Assembly (NCBI GenBank): GCA_900549495.1
Contig: UROL01000058.1
Coordinates: 1 to 11,106 of the forward strand
DNA: 11,106 nucleotides
Direction of reading: 5' to 3'
DNA from: an uncultured Eubacteriales bacterium
GTDB taxonomy: Bacteria > Bacillota > Clostridia > Oscillospirales > Oscillospiraceae
Below, piece after piece: positions 1 through 5,478 of this stretch (positions within the stretch are counted from its first letter, which is position 1; the number at the start of each line of letters is the position of its first letter). The notes under the pieces are model-generated. The model worked only from the letters and a program-made list of their open reading frames with translations. It was not told the DNA's origin and did not search any database. The translations under genes and the position numbers were made by a program.

Positions 1-20
1 GAGATGTGTATAAGAGACAG
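1..20. other. Nextera/Tn5 adapter remnant (left end, not genomic)
   Basis: Bases 2-20 are the 19-base Tn5 mosaic end used in Nextera libraries. The G at base 1 fits the Read-2 adapter, where the base before the mosaic end is G, rather than the Read-1 adapter, where it is C. Genomic sequence probably starts at 21. Confidence 0.95.
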
Positions 21-35
21 GTATTTAATTGTGCG

Positions 36-65
36 GGATTTCCCTGTACAGGATTTCCCTGCTTA
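36..65. repeat. Two-copy 15-base tandem repeat
   Basis: The 11-base word ggatttccctg occurs at 36-46 and again at 51-61, giving a 15-base period. A reading frame open from the left edge (21 to the TGA at 102-104) would turn this into a repeated GFPC peptide with cysteines at every repeat. That frame is too short and has no visible start, so I do not call it a gene. Confidence 0.6.
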
Positions 66-104
66 GGTTACAATGCCTTTTTGAGGCAATTTGAAAAGTG
101 TTGA

Positions 105-413
105 TTTTTTGAATTTTATCCTTCTGTAAGCTACCGAACATAGGAGCATGAGAAAAGATATGCCCCCACCTTAATTCGGGTCACACAGAGCCGCAGAACG
201 CCCGAAACGAACGCAAAACACCACATCTTCTCGGACAGTACAGGAAAAGAGTGCCGATACTTGCGTATCAGCACCCTTTTTTCCTGTCAGTATTTGATTT
301 TGAACTTTCCACACCGCGTTTGTACCTATGAAAACATTGATTTACTGACGATTGCTCATTGTTTTCTTATTAGGTACGCACACACCCGGTGTCTCTTTTT
401 GATGGCAAATGCA
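105..413. other. AT-rich non-coding stretch, no gene recognised
   Basis: I see no credible gene here on either strand. Small open frames exist, such as a 65-codon frame at 261-458, but none has a ribosome binding site or a recognisable product. The frame crossing 160-330 gives no family I know. The stretch contains the hairpin at 241-286 and the left copy of a duplicated terminator arm at 388-400. Base composition is more AT-rich than the genes to the right. It could be the edge of another locus or of a mobile element cut off by the left end of the molecule. Confidence 0.6.
241..286. terminator. Long hairpin, likely rho-independent terminator
   Basis: Bases 251-260 pair with 265-274 around a ttgc loop, with one C-A mismatch. 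A six-T run follows at 277-282. The outer flanks (caggaaaa at 241-248 and ttttcctg at 279-286) are also complementary, so the structure can extend to about 46 bases. The T run favours use on the plus strand, for a transcript entering from beyond the left edge. On the minus strand the T run is shorter. Confidence 0.65.
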
Positions 414-446
414 GAAAAAAAGAGACACCGAAGGGTGTCTCTTTTT
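388..446. repeat. Duplicated terminator arm plus tRNA 3' junction
   Basis: The 13-base word ggtgtctcttttt is present at 388-400 and again at 434-446. The similarity continues past a three-base insertion: tggca follows at 403-407 in the left copy and at 446-450 in the right copy, where it is the complement of the tRNA 3' end. Both copies can pair with the single complementary arm at 417-429, so two mutually exclusive hairpins are possible. Confidence 0.7.
415..446 (-). terminator. Terminator of tRNA-Gln (and of the lar operon)
   Basis: Read on the minus strand, GAGACACC (from 441-434) pairs with GGTGTCTC (from 429-422) across a CTTC loop. Flanking A-T pairs extend the stem and a run of seven T follows (421-415). 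It starts directly after the tRNA CCA end. Because it is nearly symmetrical it may also stop plus-strand transcripts. Confidence 0.85.
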
Positions 447-519
447 GGCAGAGGATGAGGGATTCGAACCCCCGCAAACGGAGTCAGAGTCCGGTGTGCT
501 ACCGTTACACAAATCCTCT
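446..519 (-). tRNA. tRNA-Gln (anticodon CUG)
   Basis: The minus strand folds as a cloverleaf. The acceptor stem AGAGGAT pairs perfectly with ATCCTCT, followed by discriminator G and an encoded CCA (complement of 446-448). The D arm is built on GTG/CAC with AACGGTAG in the loop. The anticodon stem CCGGA/TCCGT has one C-T mismatch at its outer pair, and its loop CTCTGAC gives anticodon CUG. The T arm carries the TTCGAAT loop. The anticodon decodes CAG only, so a UUG tRNA-Gln for CAA must be elsewhere. It has its own promoter just upstream and a terminator immediately downstream. Confidence 0.95.
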
Positions 520-536
520 AAATTTGGAACGGTATT

Positions 537-564
537 ATTATAACCAATATTCGGAAAATGTCAA
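537..564 (-). promoter_or_regulatory. Sigma-A promoter of tRNA-Gln
   Basis: On the minus strand TTGACA (559-564) and TATAAT (537-542) both match consensus exactly, separated by 16 bases. Transcription would start near 530, about 11 bases before the mature tRNA. The -35 begins 13 bases beyond the larC stop codon, and no terminator separates larC from it. Confidence 0.9.
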
Positions 565-577
565 GAAGAAATTTCAA

Positions 578-1768
578 TTACTTCCTATTTATTTTCCGGC
601 GGACTTCTGCCAGGGGGAGCTGGTGGGCTTTTGCGATGGCGGCCAGGTCGTCATATTCCGGCTTGCAGCGGTGAACGCCGTAGCCCTGGGAGATTTTGCA
701 CCGGATGGGGCCATAGGGGATTTCTGCCTCCTCGGTGTGTCGGCTTAGAATGTAGCGGCGGTGGGGGGTCTCCCGAATGCCCAGGGTGGTGGTGTGCTGG
801 AAGAGCAGACGCACCATTTCCGCCCGCTGGCTTTCCCGGCAGAGCAGGGTGAGCATGGTGCCCGGGCGGTTCTTTTTCATGCCGATGGCGGTGGTGTAGA
901 CCTCCGGCACCCCGGCGGACAGAAGCTGCTCCATGGCAAAGCCGATTTCCTCGGCGGTCATATCATCCAGGTTGCAGCTCAGCTCCCAAATGCTGTCCTC
1001 TCCCTGGCTGTCGGCGTTACCCAGCACGGCCCGGAGGCAGTTGGCTATGGCGAAATCCTTCTTGCCCATGCCGTAGCCCAGGGCGGCAGGGGTCATCACT
1101 GGCATATCGCCGAACCGGGTGACGAACTGCTTCAGCAGTGCAGCTCCGGTGGGGGTACACAGCTCCCCCTGAATTTGGCCACCATAGATGGGGATGCCTT
1201 TCAAAATCTCCGCAGTGGCGGGAGCGGGCACCGGGAGAATGCCATGGGCGCAGCTGATATGCCCACTGCCCACATGAACAGGGGAGGCATATACGGCAGG
1301 ATTGCCCAGCCGCTCCATGAGATAGCACACGGCAGTCACATCTGCCAGGGCGTCCAGGGAGCCTACCTCGTGGAAGTGGATTTCCTGGATGCTTACCCCA
1401 TGGACAGTGCTCTCCGCCTGGGCAATGCGGTGGTAGACGGCGCGGATATTGTCCTTGACGGCCTGGGATACCTGAAGATGGGATATCCAATGCTCCAGCT
1501 GCTCCATACTGCTGTGCGTGTGATGGTGCTGGTGGCTGTGATGGTGGTGCTTCGGCGCACCCTCTTCGGTGTCTCCCACATAGACGTGGATATGGGTGCA
1601 GGTGATGCCGCACTTCTGGGTCTGCTCCTGTGCATACCGCACTCCGGGTACCCCCAGGGCATTCAATTCCTTCACCATTTCCTCCGGCTGGGGAAAAAGC
1701 TCCAGCAGAGCGGCGGTGAGCATGTCACCGGCAGCGCCCATGCCGCAGTCCAAATACAAAATGCTCAC
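578..1768 (-). CDS. larC: LarC, nickel insertase for nickel-pincer nucleotide cofactor
   Basis: LarC performs the last step of nickel-pincer nucleotide synthesis, a CTP-dependent insertion of nickel into the dithio-pyridinium nucleotide made by LarB and LarE. The 396-residue protein opens with the family N-terminus (SILYLDCGMGAAGDM). A histidine-rich stretch at about 74-85 is suited to nickel handling. HFHEVGSLDAL follows at about 131-141, and the C-terminal domain holds NLDDMTAEEIG (about 266-276), KKNRPGTML (298-306) and KPEYDD (369-374). The start is GTG, with GGAGG eight bases upstream and a four-base GTGA overlap with larB, implying translational coupling. In Lactiplantibacillus plantarum larC is split into two frames joined by programmed frameshifting; here it is one continuous frame. 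It is the last protein gene of the minus-strand operon. Confidence 0.96.
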   Translation of the reverse strand: MSILYLDCGMGAAGDMLTAALLELFPQPEEMVKELNALGVPGVRYAQEQTQKCGITCTHIHVYVGDTEEGAPKHHHHSHQHHHTHSSMEQLEHWISHLQVSQAVKDNIRAVYHRIAQAESTVHGVSIQEIHFHEVGSLDALADVTAVCYLMERLGNPAVYASPVHVGSGHISCAHGILPVPAPATAEILKGIPIYGGQIQGELCTPTGAALLKQFVTRFGDMPVMTPAALGYGMGKKDFAIANCLRAVLGNADSQGEDSIWELSCNLDDMTAEEIGFAMEQLLSAGVPEVYTTAIGMKKNRPGTMLTLLCRESQRAEMVRLLFQHTTTLGIRETPHRRYILSRHTEEAEIPYGPIRCKISQGYGVHRCKPEYDDLAAIAKAHQLPLAEVRRKINRK

Positions 1769-2520
1769 TGCTTTGCCTCCATATGGTTGATGGTGCTGGC
1801 CATGTAACCGGCACCGAAGCCATTGTCAATGTTTACTACGGCGGTGCCGCTGGCGCAGGAATTCAGCATGGAGAGCAGAGCCGCCACACCGCCGAAGGAT
1901 GCGCCGTAGCCGATGCTGGTGGGTACGGCAATCACCGGGCATTCCACCAGACCGCCAATCACGCTGGCCAGAGCTCCCTCCATTCCGGCAATGGCAATGA
2001 TGACGCTGGCGCTCATCAGCTCCTGACTGTGGCTCAGCAGGCGGTGGATTCCGGCCACCCCTACGTCATACAGCCGCAGTACCTGGTTGCCCAGAAATTC
2101 CGCCGTCAGTGCCGCCTCTTCTGCCACCGGCACGTCGCTGGTGCCCCCGGTGGCCACCACAATAGTGCCCATGCCCCGGGGAGCCTCCATCTGCCCCAGG
2201 ATGCCGATTTTGGCCTGGGGGTAATATTGGATGGGGTGGAAACGCCGGACAGTCTCTGCCTTCTGTGCATCCAGCCGGGTGATGAGCACGTTTTCTTGGC
2301 CATTTTGCCGCATGGCGGCAAGGATACCGGTGATTTGCTGGGCGGTCTTTCCCGCACCATAGATGACCTCGCCGGTGCCCTGGCGAATTTTTCGGTGCAA
2401 ATCCACCTTGGCATAGCCCAGCTCGGCAAAGGGCTCCTGCTTCAGCTGAAGCAGGGCATCCTCCACACTGAGAGAACCGGACTGCACTCCCTCCAGGAGC
2501 TTTCGGATATCACTGTTCAT
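1765..2520 (-). CDS. larB: LarB, NaAD carboxylase/hydrolase of nickel-pincer cofactor synthesis
   Basis: LarB carboxylates the pyridinium ring of nicotinic acid adenine dinucleotide and hydrolyses the phosphoanhydride, giving the dicarboxylated mononucleotide used by LarE. The protein has 251 residues, the usual length. The C-terminal half (about 118-245) is the PurE-like domain, with ATGGTSDVPVAEEA at 123-136, GMEGAL near 179-184 and a late NSCASG. Glu181 and Cys222 sit one position from the Glu180 and Cys221 that I recall as active-site residues in the L. plantarum enzyme, so the catalytic pair appears intact. The ATG has a clear GGAGG with a six-base gap and overlaps the end of larE by 11 bases. 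The stop overlaps the larC start. Confidence 0.96.
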   Translation of the reverse strand: MNSDIRKLLEGVQSGSLSVEDALLQLKQEPFAELGYAKVDLHRKIRQGTGEVIYGAGKTAQQITGILAAMRQNGQENVLITRLDAQKAETVRRFHPIQYYPQAKIGILGQMEAPRGMGTIVVATGGTSDVPVAEEAALTAEFLGNQVLRLYDVGVAGIHRLLSHSQELMSASVIIAIAGMEGALASVIGGLVECPVIAVPTSIGYGASFGGVAALLSMLNSCASGTAVVNIDNGFGAGYMASTINHMEAKQ

Positions 2521-3262
2521 GGCGTGCCTCCAAATCCAGAAGTACTCTGGAATAGTCTTTTTTCAGCCGTTCCAGCACCGCTTCCCGGTGGGCCAGAAGC
2601 ATAGGGAACTGTGCCTCTGGCATTTCCAGCCGGGCGCAGCCGTCCATCAGCCGAATGCGGAAGCCGGAAAAGCCCAGCTCCATAAGAAACGCCTCGCACT
2701 GCTCGGTTCGCCGTAGATCCTCCAATGTGATGGCGGTGCCAGTGGGAATCCGGGTAGCCAGGCAGGCATAGGCGGGCTTGTCCCAGGTGAAGAGCCCTGC
2801 CTCCCGGGAGCGGCGGCGGATTTCTGCCTTGGTCAGGCCACACAGCCGCAGGGGGGAGAGCACCTCCAGCTCCCGCAGCGCCTGCATTCCCGGGCGGTCG
2901 TCCGCCTGGTCACTGGCATTGGTGCCGTCCAGAAGTAGGGGAAGCCCCTCCTCCCGGGCGGCCTGGGTGATGACGGTGAAGATATGCCGTTTGCAGTAGT
3001 AGCACCGGTTGCCGGGATTGGCGGCCACCAGGGGGTCGTCCAGGGGATTTAAGCAAATGGTCTTCATGGAAACCCCCAGCTGGTCAGCCAGCCGGAGGGC
3101 ATCCTCGTATTCAAATTGGGGTTGGAAGGCTGTCTTGACATAATAGGGGCGCACCTGTGCCCCACACTGAACGGCGGCGTACAGCAGATAGGCGGAGTCC
3201 ACCCCGCCGGAGAAGGCCAGAGCAACCCTGGGATGCTGTGAAAAAAATTCCTGTAGTTCCAT
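2510..3262 (-). CDS. larE: LarE, ATP-dependent sulfur transferase of nickel-pincer cofactor synthesis
   Basis: LarE adenylates the carboxylates of the LarB product and replaces them with thiocarboxylates. The 250-residue protein begins with a PP-loop ATP-binding motif, SGGVDS at 18-23. NRCYYCK follows at about 85-91, then LDGTNASD at 111-118 and DKPAYACLATR at 161-171. Cys167 in the last motif is the likely counterpart of the sulfur-donating Cys176 of L. plantarum LarE. Further cysteines at 189 and 209 leave open whether this is the single-cysteine sacrificial type or the three-cysteine type that carries an iron-sulfur cluster; I cannot align them by eye. The ATG lies five bases after the tatD stop and is preceded by GGAGTAA, which includes that stop codon. 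The gene is co-transcribed with larB and larC. Confidence 0.95.
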   Translation of the reverse strand: MELQEFFSQHPRVALAFSGGVDSAYLLYAAVQCGAQVRPYYVKTAFQPQFEYEDALRLADQLGVSMKTICLNPLDDPLVAANPGNRCYYCKRHIFTVITQAAREEGLPLLLDGTNASDQADDRPGMQALRELEVLSPLRLCGLTKAEIRRRSREAGLFTWDKPAYACLATRIPTGTAITLEDLRRTEQCEAFLMELGFSGFRIRLMDGCARLEMPEAQFPMLLAHREAVLERLKKDYSRVLLDLEARHEQ

Positions 3263-3267
3263 GGCAT

Positions 3268-4032
3268 TTACTCCATTCGGTATAGCCGTTTCCCATTTTC
3301 CAGGGTGACAGCCTGGATTTCCTCTTCGCTGAGGCCCCGAAGCTGGGCCAGCCTTTGGGCTACCAGATGCAGCCGGGCGGGGTCGTTCCGCCTACCCCGG
3401 AAGGGCTCCGGGGACATATAGGGGCAGTCGGTTTCCAGCACAATCCGCTCCAAGGGAATTTCGGCAGCTACCTCCACTGCCTTTCTGGCATTCTTAAAGG
3501 TCAGCACACCGCCAAAGCCGATGTACCAGCCCCGGCGAATAAGCACCTTGGCCATTTCCAGTGAGCCGGAATAGCAGTGGAATACCCCGGTGACGGTGGG
3601 GAATTCCTCTACAATTTTCATGCCGTCCTCGTGGGCTTCCCGCTCGTGGACGATTACCGGCAGCCCCAGCTCCCGGGCCAGGGCCATCTGGGCCCGAAAG
3701 GCCCGCTGCTGGATTTCCCTTGGGATATCCTCATAGTGATAGTCCAGGCCGATTTCGCCAATGGCCCGCACCTTGGGATTCTCCTGCGCCATCTGGCGGT
3801 ATTGGGCCAGGACGGCATCCTCCACCTCGTCCGCCGCATCCGGGTGGGAGCCAACGGCGGCGTAAATCCAATCCTGCTCCCGGGTCAAAGCGATGGCGTT
3901 CCGGGAGCTTTCTAGACTGCACCCCGGATTCAGCACCAGGGCGATTCCCTCTTGGGGCAGACGGGTCAGCAGCTCTGCCCGGTCGGCGTCAAAGGCGTGG
4001 TCGTCCAGGTGGGCGTGGGTATCAAAAATCAT
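3268..4032 (-). CDS. tatD: TatD-family metal-dependent hydrolase (probable DNase)
   Basis: This is an amidohydrolase-fold TIM barrel of 254 residues, the normal TatD length. Metal ligands are visible along the chain: THAH at 5-8 (His6, His8), GEIGLDYHY from 92 (Glu93), VHE (His129), FHCYSG (His152) and LETDCPY (Asp202). Characterised TatD proteins act as 3'-5' DNases on damaged DNA or as D-aminoacyl-tRNA deacylase-like enzymes, so the exact substrate here is uncertain. The ATG overlaps the end of the upstream phosphopantetheinyl transferase gene by 11 bases, with AGGAAGGAA about nine bases before it. larE follows five bases after the stop. No known link ties TatD to nickel-pincer synthesis; its place in this operon may simply be shared expression. 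Confidence 0.93.
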   Translation of the reverse strand: MIFDTHAHLDDHAFDADRAELLTRLPQEGIALVLNPGCSLESSRNAIALTREQDWIYAAVGSHPDAADEVEDAVLAQYRQMAQENPKVRAIGEIGLDYHYEDIPREIQQRAFRAQMALARELGLPVIVHEREAHEDGMKIVEEFPTVTGVFHCYSGSLEMAKVLIRRGWYIGFGGVLTFKNARKAVEVAAEIPLERIVLETDCPYMSPEPFRGRRNDPARLHLVAQRLAQLRGLSEEEIQAVTLENGKRLYRME

Positions 4033-4528
4033 GCAATATCATTCCTTCCTGTCCCTCCTCCTGCCCCACCACGGCCACCAGGCACCCCTGCCAAGGGAAG
4101 ACCCGGGGATCGTCTGGGGAGAAGTCCGTGCTGTTGGGGAAACCGGTAAGCCCGGCCCCGGTGCATTTGGCAGTGGCTTCCTTCAGCACCCACAGGGTGA
4201 GGAAGGCCCGCTGCTTGTCGTCTGCTTCTTGGAATCGCACCAGCTCCGGCGGGGAGAGAATTCGGCTGACAAGGGAAAGCCGCACCGCCCGGTCCAGCTC
4301 CTCGGAATCGATGCCCACCGGGCGGCGGGACAGTGCACAGAAAGCGTGGCGGGAGGTGTGGCTGATGGAAAAGTAGTAGGGAGAATTTTCAAAATAAGGC
4401 TTCCCCCGGACGGTTACCAGAATGTCCGGCAGGGGCTGCCCGGTTTCCTCCCGGTAGAGCAGCGAAAGAAGTGCTCTGCCTGCCTCATGGCCGGAGCGCC
4501 CGGCCAGCGCACAGCTGCCCAGTCTCAT
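4022..4528 (-). CDS. 4'-phosphopantetheinyl transferase (Sfp-type)
   Basis: The enzyme would transfer the phosphopantetheine arm of CoA to a serine of an acyl or peptidyl carrier protein. Three landmarks of the superfamily are present in the 168-residue protein: FSISHT at 53-58, GIDSEEL at 72-78 (Asp74 and Glu76 as magnesium ligands), and W113 with LKEATAK at 115-121 (Lys116, Glu117, Lys121). It is shorter than full Sfp (about 220-240 residues) but holds both halves of the pseudo-dimer motif set. No carrier-protein or synthase gene lies in the window, so the target may be the fatty acid acyl carrier protein or a remote pathway. The ATG overlaps the stop of the DUF308 gene as ATGA. I see no strong ribosome binding site, so translation is probably coupled. 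Confidence 0.86.
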   Translation of the reverse strand: MRLGSCALAGRSGHEAGRALLSLLYREETGQPLPDILVTVRGKPYFENSPYYFSISHTSRHAFCALSRRPVGIDSEELDRAVRLSLVSRILSPPELVRFQEADDKQRAFLTLWVLKEATAKCTGAGLTGFPNSTDFSPDDPRVFPWQGCLVAVVGQEEGQEGMILHDF

Positions 4529-5055
4529 CGGGCATCAATGATTTCGCCGTTGCCGCCGGTGCAGCCGGAGTCACCCCGGAGCAAATCCAGCACCATGCCG
4601 ATGCCCAGCACCAGCACCACAATGCCGCAGATAACCACCACCAGCCGGGGCACCACCAGGGGCATAAGCACTAGCACAGCACCGGCAATGCACATCAGGG
4701 TGGAGGTCACCTGCTCGTGGGCGGCCATGGGGTCCAGATACCCCCGGACAGCCTGGAGAATCAGCAGGATACCGGCAATGCGGGACAGCTGCTTTTCCAG
4801 AGACACCGGGTTCTTTAGAATAGAAAGCCCCAGCACCAGCAGGATAATGGCCCCTGCCAGATTCCAGAAATCCTTCTGCACCTTGGCACCGCTGAAAAAG
4901 CGCACCATCTTTCCGGCCCCCACCAGAGCAATCACCAGGCCCACAATCCAGGCCAGCGTGGTGGTAAGGGAGCCGGGGCGGAAGATCAGCACAAAGCCTG
5001 TCAGAATGGTCAGTGCGGGCTTGACCCAGGGACGGAAATCAAAAGAACGCTTCAT
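4525..5055 (-). CDS. DUF308-like integral membrane protein
   Basis: This 176-residue protein is almost entirely hydrophobic, with about six likely membrane segments (roughly 11-25, 29-51, 64-80, 90-106, 115-133, 136-158). Short loops and repeated small-residue helices recall the DUF308/HdeD family. The function is unknown; HdeD in Escherichia coli is linked to acid resistance, which cannot be carried over here. I chose the ATG at 5055 because GGAGG stands seven bases before it. A TTG five codons upstream overlaps that site and is unlikely to be used. It is the first gene of the minus-strand operon, about 60 bases downstream of a strong promoter. The C-terminus is short, glycine-rich and polar. 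Confidence 0.75.
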   Translation of the reverse strand: MKRSFDFRPWVKPALTILTGFVLIFRPGSLTTTLAWIVGLVIALVGAGKMVRFFSGAKVQKDFWNLAGAIILLVLGLSILKNPVSLEKQLSRIAGILLILQAVRGYLDPMAAHEQVTSTLMCIAGAVLVLMPLVVPRLVVVICGIVVLVLGIGMVLDLLRGDSGCTGGNGEIIDAR

Positions 5056-5121
5056 GGTGAAAACCTCCAAAAAATAACGAGCACCGGCCCGAAAATCAAT
5101 CTGTTTTGTATCCTGCCAACC

Positions 5122-5150
5122 ATTTTACTTTGTTTTGTGTCCTGTGTCAA
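5122..5150 (-). promoter_or_regulatory. Sigma-A promoter of the DUF308-PPTase-tatD-larEBC operon
   Basis: On the minus strand TTGACA (5145-5150, exact consensus) and TAAAAT (5122-5127, one change) are separated by 17 bases. The expected start near 5115 leaves a leader of about 60 bases before the DUF308 start. I see no obvious hairpin or riboswitch in that leader. The promoter lies back to back with the putative sigma-E promoter of yabP. Confidence 0.85.
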
Positions 5151-5154
5151 TGGA

Positions 5155-5183
5155 GAATATTCAAAGACCCGGCGGCATAGATT
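5155..5183 (+). promoter_or_regulatory. Putative sigma-E (sporulation) promoter of yabPQ
   Basis: GAATATT at 5155-5161 and CATAGATT at 5176-5183 are separated by 14 bases. This closely fits the B. subtilis mother-cell sigma-E pattern, a -35 ending in ATATT and a -10 of CATACAnT. The expected start near 5190 gives a leader of about 25 bases before yabP, whose family is controlled by sigma-E in B. subtilis. Confidence 0.7.
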
Positions 5184-5214
5184 TTTCCAGTTACTTGCAC
5201 AAGGAGGCGTCGCA

Positions 5215-5478
5215 ATGGCACAGGAACAGCTGCCCCATCGCCTGACTCTACTGGAGCGGAAGAAGCTCACGGTGACCGGGGTGACGGAGGTAATCAGCTT
5301 TGAAGACCATGCGGTGGTGATGCAAACCGGCCTGGGGGTACTGGAGGTTCAGGGAAGTGAATTGCAGCTAAAGACATTGTCGCTGGAGGGCGGCCAGGTA
5401 GAGGTGGAGGGCAATATCTCTGCGCTTTGCTATGAGCAGCCCCGGCAGGGCGGCTGGCTCAGCCGGCTCTTTGGATGA
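5215..5478 (+). CDS. yabP: Sporulation protein YabP
   Basis: YabP is a small sporulation protein of spore-forming Firmicutes, expressed in the mother cell under sigma-E and needed with YabQ for normal spore envelope assembly in B. subtilis. The 87-residue protein contains the family core HRLTLLERKKLTVTGV, then SFEDHAVVMQTGLGVLEV and a GxxLxLKxLSLExGxVxVEGxI pattern. I chose the ATG at 5215 because aaggagg at 5201-5207 precedes it by seven bases; an earlier in-frame ATG at 5137 lies upstream of the promoter and is not credible. Its stop overlaps the yabQ start. The gene is evidence that the organism comes from a spore-forming lineage. Confidence 0.93.
   Translation: MAQEQLPHRLTLLERKKLTVTGVTEVISFEDHAVVMQTGLGVLEVQGSELQLKTLSLEGGQVEVEGNISALCYEQPRQGGWLSRLFG

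Noticed and set aside
261..458. A 65-codon plus-strand frame near the left edge
   Set aside because: It crosses the terminator hairpin and enters the tRNA gene, with no binding site and no family resemblance.
761..1807. A 348-codon plus-strand frame opposite larC
   Set aside because: It is antisense to a well-conserved enzyme, has no binding site, and gives a histidine- and glycine-rich product with no family pattern. GC-rich genes commonly leave such open frames on the other strand.
3893..5077. A 394-codon plus-strand frame opposite tatD, the PPTase and DUF308 genes
   Set aside because: It spans three convincing genes on the other strand, and its serine-, proline- and arginine-rich product looks like noncoding translation.
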